From Thauera aromatica K172 (GTDB taxonomy: Bacteria; Pseudomonadota; Gammaproteobacteria; Burkholderiales; Rhodocyclaceae): 64,000 bases of DNA. The notes beneath the pieces were generated by a model that was given only the letters and a program-made list of their open reading frames with translations, was not told the origin of the DNA and ran no database searches. Below are positions 27,071 to 39,021 of this stretch, one piece after another (position 1 is the stretch's first letter; each line of letters starts with the position of its first letter). The stretch spans positions 3,294,041 to 3,358,040 of the forward strand of contig NZ_CP028339.1 of the NCBI RefSeq assembly GCF_003030465.1. Direction: 5' to 3'. A program made the position numbers and the translations under genes.

Positions 27071-27505
27071 TTAGATCTTGCGGAACTTGTAGCTGATCAG
27101 CGGCACACCGTCGCGGTTGTCGCGCACCGGCCCGACCGTCAACTCGACCTCGTCGTCGCAGCGGAAGCTGCCCGGCGCGCCTTCGAGCTGGGCGAAGATC
27201 CGCAGATTCTCGGGCAGGTCGATATAGCCGAAGGAATAGGGAGTCTTCATTCCCGCCTGGCCGATGAAGTTGTCGCTGAAGCTGTAGAGCTTGCCGCGGC
27301 GGCTGAGCGGCACGACCTCGAACTCCTCGCCCCAGCAGCTCGGGCACGGGCTCAGTTTGGGGAAATCCAGCTGCCCGCATTTCTTGCAGCGGTAGCCCTT
27401 GAGATAGGGCGCGCGGCCGTCGGCGGGCGCCTCGAGAAGATCCGGGTGGAAGAACGTGATATCCGGCTTCTTTTCCGGCTTCTTGTTCGGTTTTTGCTCT
27501 GACAT
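27071..27505 (-). CDS. bbsA: Benzoylsuccinyl-CoA thiolase, Zn-finger/OB-fold subunit BbsA
   Basis: A 144-residue DUF35/OB-fold protein from the ATG at 27505 with GGAGG upstream. A rubredoxin-like zinc finger (CKKCG, then CPSCW; about residues 41-57) is followed by an OB-fold. A Lys-rich N-terminus (NKKPEKKPD) precedes it. In the characterised thiolase the BbsA subunit is required for activity with BbsB. First gene of the bbs operon; the shared promoter box ends about 67 nt upstream. Confidence 0.93.
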   Translation of the reverse strand: MSEQKPNKKPEKKPDITFFHPDLLEAPADGRAPYLKGYRCKKCGQLDFPKLSPCPSCWGEEFEVVPLSRRGKLYSFSDNFIGQAGMKTPYSFGYIDLPENLRIFAQLEGAPGSFRCDDEVELTVGPVRDNRDGVPLISYKFRKI

Positions 27506-27545
27506 GGCACCTCCGCAGGAATTGTTTCGTGTTCGACCTGGGGCC

Positions 27546-27602
27546 ATTAAATCCCGCAGGCCGGAACGCAACAATCGGTCCGAACACCTAGGCGCTAAGG
27601 GG
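27546..27602 (-). promoter_or_regulatory. bbs operon promoter with shared TdiR-type box
   Basis: On the minus strand CCCCTTA (27602-27596) is followed after 8 nt by GTGTTCGGACCGATTG (27587-27572), then -35 TTGTTG (27574-27569), a 17-nt spacer and a good -10 TTTAAT (27551-27546). The leader to bbsA would be about 35 nt. Over 24 positions from the TAGG before GTGTT to TTGC, 19 are identical to the bss promoter. The rest of the 340-nt gap up to the bestrophin gene (27603-27845) holds nothing recognised. Confidence 0.6.
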
Positions 27603-27845
27603 CAACCCCACAGCCCGGCGCGGGGCAAAGATCCAGCGCGCGCCATCGATCGCGGGACGGACCAGCGCGCGGCGGGCGCGCACGGCAAGCCCCGCCAATG
27701 CCTCTGCGCAGGGCGCATCGGCGGTCGACGTGGTCGCAGTGCCGGCCCGATGGCGGCAGGGCGCTATTCAGCCCTCATCCCAGACGGGGAAAGGGCTGGC
27801 GGAGGGAAGACAGTCGGAGGGAACGGCCGGAGTCCTCACGGCCCC

Positions 27846-28763
27846 TCAGGTCAGGATGAACTCGGCATCCGGTCGCGGCGGCGGCGGCGGGATTTCGCCG
27901 AGCATCTCGCGCAGGCTGGCGTCGACGCCGGCGACGATCGCGTCGAGGGCGAGGTCGTTGGCCATGGTGCCGAACGGCTCCTCGATTTCGTCGCTCAAGG
28001 CTTCGAGAGCGAAGAAGGTGTAGGACACGAAGGCCACCACCAGCGGCGTCATCCAGCCGATCGAATCGACCAGGCCGAACGGCAGCAGCATGCAGTACAG
28101 GTAGCAGCTGCGGTGCAGGATCACCGAGTAGGTGAACGGCAGCGGCGTGTTGGCGATGCGCTCGCAGCCGCCGAGCGTCTCCGCCAGGCGGTCGAGCGAA
28201 GCTTCCATGTGCTGCGCCAGCATCGGCGTCAGCTCGCCGGCCTCGCGGCGCGCGCGCAGCCAGGCGCCGAGCCACAGCAGGATGAGGTTGGGCGCCGAGC
28301 GCGCGGCGGGCATGCGCGCGAGCACTTCGGCCGGCAGCAGGTTTCCCAGCCCGTCGGCCGCGGGGCGGCCGCGCAATTCGTTGCGCATCGTGGCGGCGAA
28401 GGCGATCAGGCCGAGGACGAAAGGACGCGCGTGCACGCTGCTGCCGTCTCCGCTCAGGGTCAGCGCCTGCCGGGCCAGGTTGCGCGCCCCGACCAGCACG
28501 TGGCCCCACAGCTTGCGCGCTTCCCAGTAACGGTCGTAGCTGGTGTTGATGCGAAAACCGAGGAAGATCGCCAGCGCCACCCCCATCAGCGAGAACGGCG
28601 CCGAAGTCAGCGTGACTTTCCAGTCGAACAGCTCGCCGTGCGCGAGCACGACCGCACAGGCGAGAAAGAACACGAACAGCTGCTGCGACAGGATGCGCCG
28701 CAGCAGCGAGCCGCGGCGCACGAACAACAGGCGCACCCAGTGCGGGCGGGAACGAACGATCAC
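27846..28763 (-). CDS. Bestrophin family (YneE-type) membrane protein
   Basis: A 305-residue protein with a GTG start after GGGGGAG. It matches the bacterial bestrophin family: an N-terminal membrane pair (RILSQQLFVFFLACAVVLAH and PFSLMGVALAIFLGFRINTSYDRYWEARKLWG), the family motif SYDRYWEAR, a central helical domain and a second membrane pair (LPFGLVDSIGWMTPLVVAFVSYTFFALEALS). Such proteins are anion or cation channels; the transported ion here is not known. It lies 13 nt downstream of metH, possibly co-transcribed, though no functional link is obvious. Confidence 0.85.
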   Translation of the reverse strand: MIVRSRPHWVRLLFVRRGSLLRRILSQQLFVFFLACAVVLAHGELFDWKVTLTSAPFSLMGVALAIFLGFRINTSYDRYWEARKLWGHVLVGARNLARQALTLSGDGSSVHARPFVLGLIAFAATMRNELRGRPAADGLGNLLPAEVLARMPAARSAPNLILLWLGAWLRARREAGELTPMLAQHMEASLDRLAETLGGCERIANTPLPFTYSVILHRSCYLYCMLLPFGLVDSIGWMTPLVVAFVSYTFFALEALSDEIEEPFGTMANDLALDAIVAGVDASLREMLGEIPPPPPRPDAEFILT

Positions 28764-28776
28764 GCAACTCCCCCCG

Positions 28777-32550
<3,774 letters not shown>

Positions 32551-32630
32551 GGGGTGTCCTCGGTCGTTCGACGGTCGCCGGGCAACGCCACGCACAAAAG
32601 CGGACGGCGCCACAAACCGGCTGAAGGTTT

Positions 32631-32696
32631 GTGAGCGCCGTTGGTCGGTTGCCGAGCCTGGCCCCGGGTCGGTCACGGGGTCGCAGCGCTCCTCGG
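32631..32696 (-). promoter_or_regulatory. S-adenosylhomocysteine (SAH) riboswitch
   Basis: The minus strand from 32696 reads CCGAGGAGCGCTGCGACC, then GCCAGGCTCGG and AACGGCGCTCAC after a variable loop, the conserved elements of the SAH riboswitch aptamer. CCGAG pairs with CTCGG and GAGCGC with GCGCTC to give the pseudoknotted fold. It lies about 80 nt upstream of the metH start. Members of this class turn on SAH-recycling genes (ahcY, metH) when SAH accumulates. Confidence 0.92.
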
Positions 32697-32822
32697 CAGA
32701 GGCAGGATTCTATCGGCAGCAGCACCCCCCTGCCAAGGGCAGGGCAAGCACATGCAGGGGGCACGAGGCAAGCGTTGCCGCGCCGGAAACTGGGCAGCGA
32801 AGCCGCACTCGAGCCGCTACCG

Positions 32823-33470
32823 CTACCAGAAGAACGGATGCCCGAACGGATAGGGGTGGAAAGGCCGCGGATAGCCCCAGCCGACCCCCCAGCCCCAGGG
32901 GTAGCCGTAATATCCGCCCCAGGCGCCATGCACCGCCCCTTCGCGCGGGAAGACGTAGGTCTGGCTGGTGCGCACTACTTTGCCGTCGATGAAATGGACG
33001 TTGAACAGGGTGGCGATACCGGGGCCGTCATTGCGGATGTTCCAGTCCCACACTTCCTCGCCCGAGTTGCGGAAGCGCTGCTCGGAACGGTGGCTGCCGA
33101 GCAGGCGCGAGACCTGTTCCTTGTCCAGGCCGCGCTCGACACGGGCGAGATTCTCGGGGGCAAGCGCATCCCACTGGCGCAGCACGATGCCGCCCTGATC
33201 GACCTGCACCATCAGGCAGGTGTCGCCGTTAGGCTGGGTGGGATATTCCAGCGTGGTCGTGCCGTCGTCGTTGGCCCAGCGCCGGGCGGGCTCGCCGCGC
33301 GCGGCCCGGGCTTCGGCCTCGGTGGTGTAGGGCCGGGGCGGCGCAAGCGTCGTGCAGGCGCCGAGCTGGAACAGCGCCGCAGCCATGCACAAGCTGCACA
33401 GCAGCCGCAGGAAAGCGCTGCGACCGCCACTGCAGCCCCGTTCTCCAGCCCGGGAAATGGCGTCCATCAT
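32823..33470 (-). CDS. BamE/SmpA-like lipoprotein with Gly/Pro/Trp-rich tail
   Basis: A 215-residue protein with an N-terminal hydrophobic segment and lipobox LGAC (Cys about 39), so a predicted lipoprotein. The middle region (YTTEAEARAARGEPARRWANDDGTTTLEY, and VERGLDKEQVSRLLGSHRSEQRF) repeats the small BamE-like fold of the upstream gene. The last 35 residues are rich in Gly, Tyr, Trp, Pro and Phe (WGGYYGYPWGWGVGWGYPRP), unusual for this family. Start codons at 33470 and 33467 are both possible. It lies 13 nt downstream of the paralogue. Confidence 0.75.
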   Translation of the reverse strand: MMDAISRAGERGCSGGRSAFLRLLCSLCMAAALFQLGACTTLAPPRPYTTEAEARAARGEPARRWANDDGTTTLEYPTQPNGDTCLMVQVDQGGIVLRQWDALAPENLARVERGLDKEQVSRLLGSHRSEQRFRNSGEEVWDWNIRNDGPGIATLFNVHFIDGKVVRTSQTYVFPREGAVHGAWGGYYGYPWGWGVGWGYPRPFHPYPFGHPFFW

Positions 33471-33483
33471 GATAGTGCTCCGG

Positions 33484-33975
33484 TCAGCGTCCGCGATACC
33501 GGGTGTAGCGCCCGGTGCCCGTCACCCGGCCGTCGTTGTTGAAGGATACGGTGAAATAGACCGGCTCGCCGCCGGCCTGGCCGTCGTCGATCTTCCATTC
33601 CCACACCGTTCCCCGCTTGAGCTGGAAGAACTGGCTGGAGGCCGGCTTGCCCAGCAGGCGGCGCACCTGGTCGCCGTTCATGCCTTTTTCGACCCGGGCG
33701 AAGATCTCCTCGTTCAATACCTGCTCGATTTCGCGCAGGATGCCGTCGCCGCCGACGGTGATCATGAAGCACTCCACCCCTTCGGGCTGGCGGCTGTATT
33801 CCCAGGTGGTGGAGCCGTCCTCGTTGCGCCACTCCATGTGCGGCGGGCCGAAGCGCTCGCGCACTTCGGCCGCGGTGGACACCCCGGGCTGCAGCTGGCG
33901 GACATTGAGGTAGTCGCAGGCGGTGATGCCGATCGCCGACAGCAGGGCACACAAGCAGCCGAGCAGGCGTTTCAT
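33484..33975 (-). CDS. BamE/SmpA-like outer-membrane lipoprotein
   Basis: A 163-residue lipoprotein with a short signal peptide ending in ITAC (Cys 20). It carries two BamE-like modules: residues about 28-70 (LQPGVSTAAEVRERFGPPHMEW, then STTWEYSRQP) and about 88-160 (KGMNGDQVRRLLGKPASSQFF, then WEWKID). Paralogous to the downstream gene. BamE assists outer-membrane protein assembly, but this protein is probably a relative rather than BamE itself. The function is unknown. Confidence 0.78.
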   Translation of the reverse strand: MKRLLGCLCALLSAIGITACDYLNVRQLQPGVSTAAEVRERFGPPHMEWRNEDGSTTWEYSRQPEGVECFMITVGGDGILREIEQVLNEEIFARVEKGMNGDQVRRLLGKPASSQFFQLKRGTVWEWKIDDGQAGGEPVYFTVSFNNDGRVTGTGRYTRYRGR

Positions 33976-34154
33976 GGTGCGTTCTCCAGGACGGGGGGCG
34001 CTGGCCGCGATCGCGCTCGCCGCGGCACGCCCCTGGGTCAAGCATCGACGATGAGCGCCGGATTTTCAATGCCAGAACGGTGACGCGATGCAAACGGCGG
34101 GCGCCGGGCCGGCCGGGCTCCCGCTACGTGCCGGGCCAGCGCCGGGCGCCGCGC

Positions 34155-35360
34155 CTACTTCATCTCGGCGATGGCCTCGTAGGTACCGCCACTGACCTTG
34201 AAGAAGGCGTAGCGCCCGGGGACGTCGCCGGCCGGGTCGAACTCGTGGTCGCCGGCCGCCCCCTTGTAGTCGATGTCCTTGCCTGCGGCGATCAGCTTCT
34301 TCGCCTTCGCCCACTCGCCGGCGAGGATCGGCTCGCCCGGTGCCGAAGCCACCGCGCGCAGGGCGGCGGACAGCTTGCTCCGCTCGCCGCCGGCCTGCTC
34401 GATCGCGAGCGCGACGAGGAAGGCGGCGTCGTAGGAGGTGGTGACGAAGATCGCTTCCGGATCGCCACCACCGGCGCGGAACGCGGTGCGGAAGGCGTCG
34501 AGCGAGGCCGAAGCCTCGCCCACCGGCGAGGAGCTGAAGAAGGTGCTCAGGTTCTGCTCGCCGAGGGCGCGGATCACCGCTTCGGACTTCATCCCGTCGG
34601 CACCGATGAAGGTCTTGAAAAAGTTGTTCTCCAGCGCCTGGCGCAAAATGGTGAGGCCGGTGCCGTCGCCGTAGTCGAAGATCACCAGGGTGTCGGCACC
34701 GCCGCGGGCGAGCTGGGCGAGATCGGAGCGGTAGGAAGCCTTGCCGTCCTCGTGCCCGGAGTAGCCGGCGAGGGTGCCACCGCCGGCCTCGAACTCGGCC
34801 TTGAAGGCTTCGGCCAGGCCCTTGCCGTAGTCGTTGTTGAGATAGGCCACCGCCACCTTGGTGATGCCGCGTGCCTTGAGCGTGCGCGCCAGGGCGCGGC
34901 CCTGGTAGTCGTCGGAGGGCACGGTGCGGAACACCAGGTCCTTGTCGGCAATGCGGCTGACTTCGGGCGAAGTGGCCGAAGGCGTCACCATCAGCACCCC
35001 GGCCGGCACGGTCACCGAGTTGGCCGCGGCCAGCACCGCGCCCGAGCAGTGGGGGCCGACAGAGGCGAGGATGCGATCGATGTTGACCGCCTTGGTGGCG
35101 GCGTCGGTGGCATTCTGCGGGTTGCAGGCGCTGTCGCCGACCACCAACTCGAGCCTGCCGCCCTTGAGGATGCCGCCCTGTTCATTGATCTGCGCAGCCG
35201 CCAGCTGCGAAGCCTGGATCATCGGCGGGGCCATCGCCGCGATCGGCCCCGAAATTCCGCCGAGGAGGCCGATCCTGACGTTCTGCGCATGGGCAGGCGC
35301 GACCGCCACGGCGGCACCGAGCGCCACACCGACGAAGCTTGCGATGGACTTTTTATTCAC
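34155..35360 (-). CDS. Branched-chain amino acid-type ABC transporter substrate-binding protein
   Basis: A 401-residue periplasmic binding protein with a GTG start after AGGAGG and a signal peptide ending in AHA-Q (about residue 25). It has the Leu/Ile/Val-binding-protein fold (RIGLLGGISGPIAAMAPPMIQASQLAAAQINEQGG, then VGPHCSGAVLAAANSV). Downstream on the minus strand of the permease and ATPase genes, so the cluster order is ATPase-ATPase-permease-permease-binding protein. The ligand is not predictable; in this organism type such systems also import aromatic acids. Confidence 0.88.
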   Translation of the reverse strand: MNKKSIASFVGVALGAAVAVAPAHAQNVRIGLLGGISGPIAAMAPPMIQASQLAAAQINEQGGILKGGRLELVVGDSACNPQNATDAATKAVNIDRILASVGPHCSGAVLAAANSVTVPAGVLMVTPSATSPEVSRIADKDLVFRTVPSDDYQGRALARTLKARGITKVAVAYLNNDYGKGLAEAFKAEFEAGGGTLAGYSGHEDGKASYRSDLAQLARGGADTLVIFDYGDGTGLTILRQALENNFFKTFIGADGMKSEAVIRALGEQNLSTFFSSSPVGEASASLDAFRTAFRAGGGDPEAIFVTTSYDAAFLVALAIEQAGGERSKLSAALRAVASAPGEPILAGEWAKAKKLIAAGKDIDYKGAAGDHEFDPAGDVPGRYAFFKVSGGTYEAIAEMK

Positions 35361-35417
35361 TTTGTCACCTCCTGGATGTGCCGGGGCACGGGATGGATGG
35401 AAAAACCGCGCGCAGCC

Positions 35418-36365
35418 TTACCCGGGCGGGGGTGCGCCGGTGGCCCGGCGCTCGGGCAGCAGGCCTGCGGGGCGGAAGCGCAGCACCAGCTGCAGGGTGA
35501 GGCCGATGATGAACACGCGTGCATATTTGGCCTGGATCGCCAGCGCGGTCGGCAGACGGTCGGTGAGCAGCTCCGACACCGACCAGATGATCCAGATCAG
35601 GGCCGCGCCGAGAATGGCGCCGCGGTTGTTGCCCGCCCCGCCGAGGATCAGCATGATCCAGACCAGGAAGGTGGCGATCATCGGATCGATCGCCTCGGGC
35701 GTGATCGAGCGGTTGAAATGGACAAACAGCGCCCCTGCCAGCCCCATCAGCGCGGAGCCGAAGACGAAGGCCTGCAGGCGGCGCGCGGCGACGTCCTTGC
35801 CCATCGCCGCGGCGGCGTGCTCGTTGTCGCGGATCGCGCGCATCATCCGCCCCCAGGGCGCTTTCAGCTGGCGCTCGACGAGCAGGTAGGCGACCAGCAC
35901 CAGCACCGCGACGATCGCCAGGTAGGCGAGCTGCGACGGCATGTAATCGAGATCGCCGAACGGGCGCGGCACCCCGGTGACGCCGCGCACGCCACCGGTG
36001 AGCCAGCCTTCGGTGCGGATCACGAGGCGGATGATCTCGGCGACGCCGATGGTGGCGACGGCGAGGTAGTCGGAGCGGAAGCGCAGGCAGACCTTGCCGA
36101 TCGGCCACGCGATCAGCGCCGCGGCCGCCATCGCCGCTGCCCAGCCGGCAAGCAGCGGCCACGCGAAGCCGCCCACCCGCCCTGCCGCGGGCAGGCCGGT
36201 GAGGATCGCCGAGGTGTACGCGCCGATCGCGAAGAAGCCGGCGATGCCGGCGTTGAACAGGCCGCTCAAGCCCCACTGGATGTTCAGCCCAAGCGCGAGC
36301 AGGCCATAGATGCCGATCAGGATGGCGATGAAGACCGCGTAGTTGGCGAGGCCGAGGAGATCCAT
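35418..36365 (-). CDS. ABC transporter permease, LivM type
   Basis: A 315-residue membrane protein with about eight to ten hydrophobic segments. LivM-type features are NIQWGLSGLFNAGIAGFFAIGAYTSA near the N-terminus and LGGAGNNRGAILGAALIWII near the C-terminus. It forms the membrane channel with the LivH-type permease encoded upstream. An 83-nt gap with a GC-rich hairpin repeat separates the two permease genes. Confidence 0.88.
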   Translation of the reverse strand: MDLLGLANYAVFIAILIGIYGLLALGLNIQWGLSGLFNAGIAGFFAIGAYTSAILTGLPAAGRVGGFAWPLLAGWAAAMAAAALIAWPIGKVCLRFRSDYLAVATIGVAEIIRLVIRTEGWLTGGVRGVTGVPRPFGDLDYMPSQLAYLAIVAVLVLVAYLLVERQLKAPWGRMMRAIRDNEHAAAAMGKDVAARRLQAFVFGSALMGLAGALFVHFNRSITPEAIDPMIATFLVWIMLILGGAGNNRGAILGAALIWIIWSVSELLTDRLPTALAIQAKYARVFIIGLTLQLVLRFRPAGLLPERRATGAPPPG

Positions 36366-36400
36366 GTCAGTATGCGCCGAGCCGCCTCAAGCGTACTGAC

Positions 36401-36437
36401 GCCCCCTCGGGGGGCAGCGAACGCAGTGAGCGTGGGG
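36401..36437 (-). repeat. GC-rich hairpin repeat between the permease genes
   Basis: GCCCCCTCGGGGGGC (36401-36415) folds into a 6-bp stem and is followed by a CAGCGAACGCAGTGAGCGTGGGGG element. I recall this combination as a dispersed intergenic repeat in many beta-proteobacteria. It may affect transcript stability between the two genes. Confidence 0.5.
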
Positions 36438-36448
36438 GTTGTTTCATT

Positions 36449-37318
36449 TCAGAACACCTTGCCGTTGAGCAGGCCGCGCGGGCGGACGAGCAGGATCAGC
36501 AGCAGCAGCGCGAAGGCGGTCGCCGCCTTGTACTGCGCCGGCAGGATGAAGACCGACAGTTCCTCGGCGATGCCGACCACCAGGCCGCCGAGCACCGCGC
36601 CCCCGACCCGGCCGACGCCACCGAGGATCGCGGCGGCGAACATCGGCAGCAGCAGATGCCAGCCCATCATCGAATGGAGCTCGGTGTTGATGCCGAGCAG
36701 GAAGCCGGCGGCCGCGCACAGCGCGCCGACGATCGCCCAGGTGAGCATCGTCACCTTGCGGGTGTCGACGCCGGACAGGCGGGCGAGGTCGGGGTTGTCG
36801 GACATCGCCCGCATCGCCTTGCCCCACTTCGTCCGCCCCAGGAAGAGCGCGAGGCCGACCACGACCAGCGCCACCGCCGCCAGCGTGTACAGCTCGCGCG
36901 GGCGCAGCAGGAGGCCGAAATAGTCGTCCGCGCGGACGATGCCGGTGGCGTAGGCCTTGGGGTCCGCGCCCCACAGCATCTGCACCACCGCGCGCAACAT
37001 CAGCGCCACCCCGAGCGAAGCCATCACGGTGACGATCTTCGGCCGCGCCTTCAGGTAGTCGTAGAAGGCCTTGTCCACCCCGACCGCGACCCCTGCGGTC
37101 GCCGCCATCGCCAGCGGCAGCGCGGCCCACGGGTCCATGCCGGCGGCCACCAGGGCGAACGCGGCGAACGCGCCGGAGGTGGCCATGTCACCGTGGGCGA
37201 AGTGGGCGAAGCGCAGGATGCCGAACACCAGGGTGATGCCGATCGCGCCGACCGCGTAGATGGCGCCGAGGACGATGCCCGGCACCAGGTAGAAGTTGAG
37301 GAAGTCGAGCAGGGGCAT
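36449..37318 (-). CDS. ABC transporter permease, LivH type
   Basis: A 289-residue membrane protein with about eight hydrophobic segments. Characteristic are FYLVPGIVLGAIYAVGAIGITLVFGILRFAHFAHGDM at the N-terminus and the conserved EAA-like loop LGGVGRVGGAVLGGLVVGIAEEL. It dimerises with the LivM-type permease. It lies 14 nt downstream of the LivF-type ATPase gene. Confidence 0.9.
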   Translation of the reverse strand: MPLLDFLNFYLVPGIVLGAIYAVGAIGITLVFGILRFAHFAHGDMATSGAFAAFALVAAGMDPWAALPLAMAATAGVAVGVDKAFYDYLKARPKIVTVMASLGVALMLRAVVQMLWGADPKAYATGIVRADDYFGLLLRPRELYTLAAVALVVVGLALFLGRTKWGKAMRAMSDNPDLARLSGVDTRKVTMLTWAIVGALCAAAGFLLGINTELHSMMGWHLLLPMFAAAILGGVGRVGGAVLGGLVVGIAEELSVFILPAQYKAATAFALLLLILLVRPRGLLNGKVF

Positions 37319-37332
37319 GGACCAGGGCTCCG

Positions 37333-38037
37333 TCAGCCGCCGAGAAACATCTCGGCCACTTCACGATCGGCGAGCAGGGCGCGGCCCGTGCCCTCGTGGC
37401 GATTGGCGCCGGTGGCGAGAACGTAGCCGCGGTCGCAGAAGGCGAGCGCCTGCCTGGCGTGCTGCTCGACGAGCAGGATCGACACCCCGGCGTCGCGCAC
37501 GTCGCGGGCGATGCGGAAGATCTGCTCCATGTATTTCGGCGACAGCCCGGCAGTGGGCTCGTCGAGCAGCAGCAGCTTCGGCGAAAGCATCAGCGCGCGC
37601 CCCATCGCCACCATCTGGCGCTGGCCGCCGGAGAGGTCGCCGGCGAGACTCCTCCGTTTGGCCTTGAGATCGGGAAAGAGGCCGTAGACACGGTCGAAGG
37701 CGGCGGCGAGCTCGCCGCGGCGCAGGAAGGCGCCCATCTCGAAGTTCTCGTGCACCGTCATCTCGCGGAACACGTTGTCCACCTGCGGCACGTAGCAGAT
37801 GCCGCGCTGGACGATGCGGTGGGGGGCCCAGCCGGTGATGTCCTCGCCATCGAAGACGACGCTGCCGCCACGGACGCTGAGCAGGCCGAACACCGCCTTC
37901 ATCGCGGTGGACTTGCCCGCACCGTTGGGGCCGACGATGACCACGATCTCGCGCTCGCCGACCGCGATCGACACCCCCTGCAGGATGTCGGCGTCACCGT
38001 AACCGCCGCGCACGTCCTTCATCTCGAGCAGCGCCAT
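37333..38037 (-). CDS. ABC transporter ATPase, LivF type
   Basis: A 234-residue ATPase with Walker A GPNGAGKST (about residue 37), signature LSGGQRQMVAMGRAL and Walker B LLLLDEP. Its start overlaps the end of the LivG-type gene by ATGA. A longer in-frame extension lies inside the neighbour and is not used. It is half of the heterodimeric ATPase of the transporter. Confidence 0.92.
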   Translation of the reverse strand: MALLEMKDVRGGYGDADILQGVSIAVGEREIVVIVGPNGAGKSTAMKAVFGLLSVRGGSVVFDGEDITGWAPHRIVQRGICYVPQVDNVFREMTVHENFEMGAFLRRGELAAAFDRVYGLFPDLKAKRRSLAGDLSGGQRQMVAMGRALMLSPKLLLLDEPTAGLSPKYMEQIFRIARDVRDAGVSILLVEQHARQALAFCDRGYVLATGANRHEGTGRALLADREVAEMFLGG

Positions 38038-38876
38038 CACAGCTCCTCCCGCGGCAGGGCCTGCGCGCGCAGGGTCTCCACCACCGGATCGTGCCCGGCC
38101 GCATCGCGCGCGACCCCGCCCGGCGTCTCGCCGAGGTAGGCCTCGAGGACGCGCGGGTCCGAGCGCACGGCATGGAAATCGCCTTCGACCAGCACCTTGC
38201 CTTCGGCCATGCACACCACCGGCCGGCACAGCTTCTCGATCATCTCCATGTCGTGCTCGATGAGGATGAAGGTGTAGCCGCGCTCGCGGTTGAGGGTCAG
38301 GATCTTGTCCTCAAGCTTGCGCAGCAGGGTGCGATTGACCCCCGCAGCGGGCTCGTCGAGCAGCACCAGCCGGGCCTCGGTCATCATCGTGCGCCCGAGT
38401 TCGAGCAGCTTCTTCTGGCCGCCGGAGAGGTTGCCGGCGCGCTCGTCGGCGACGTGGGTCAATTCGAGGAAGGCGAGCGTCTCGTCGGCCCGCTTGCGCA
38501 CCACCGCTTCGGCGCGCTGCACCCGGCCCCAGGCCAGCCAGTTGGCGAACAGGCGCTCGCCCGGCTGCTGCTGCGGCACCATCATCAGGTTCTCGCGCAC
38601 GCTCAGGTGGTGGAATTCGTGCGGGATCTGGAAGGTGCGCACCAGCCCCTTATGGAACCGGGCGGCGGTGGTCAGGCCGGTGACGTCCTCGCCGCGAAAG
38701 CGGATCGTCCCCGCGGTGGGCGGCAATGCGCCGGCGACGAGGTTGAACAGCGTCGTCTTGCCCGCGCCGTTGGGGCCGATCAGACCGAGAATCTCGCCCT
38801 CATTGACCCGCAGCGTGCACCCATCGACCGCACGAAAGCCGCCGAAGGCCTTCACCAGGCCGTCCACTTCGAGCAT
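38037..38876 (-). CDS. ABC transporter ATPase, LivG type
   Basis: A 279-residue ATPase starting MLEVDGLVKAFGGFRAVDG; the ATG follows AAGGAAAACACCAC. Walker A is GPNGAGKTTLFN, the signature is LSGGQKKLLELGRTMM and Walker B is LVLLDEP, followed by the LivG-type segment AAGVNRTLLRKLEDKI. First gene of the transporter cluster. The gap of about 145 nt upstream holds no recognised site. Confidence 0.92.
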   Translation of the reverse strand: MLEVDGLVKAFGGFRAVDGCTLRVNEGEILGLIGPNGAGKTTLFNLVAGALPPTAGTIRFRGEDVTGLTTAARFHKGLVRTFQIPHEFHHLSVRENLMMVPQQQPGERLFANWLAWGRVQRAEAVVRKRADETLAFLELTHVADERAGNLSGGQKKLLELGRTMMTEARLVLLDEPAAGVNRTLLRKLEDKILTLNRERGYTFILIEHDMEMIEKLCRPVVCMAEGKVLVEGDFHAVRSDPRVLEAYLGETPGGVARDAAGHDPVVETLRAQALPREEL

Positions 38877-39021
38877 GTGTGGTGTTTTCCTTGTATGCAC
38901 CGGCCCGTCTCCACGGCCGTCGCGCTTCTGCAAGGACGCGCAGGAGCGCCGCTGAAGTCTTGTTGGAGGAATTACCGGGCAGAGTAGCGCAGGCCCGAAC
39001 CGGGCGTAAAGCCGGGAGCCC

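Noticed and set aside
34080-36923. Long plus-strand open frame (947 codons) over the ABC transporter
   Set aside because: Antisense to the binding protein and permease genes; low-complexity composition and no domain.
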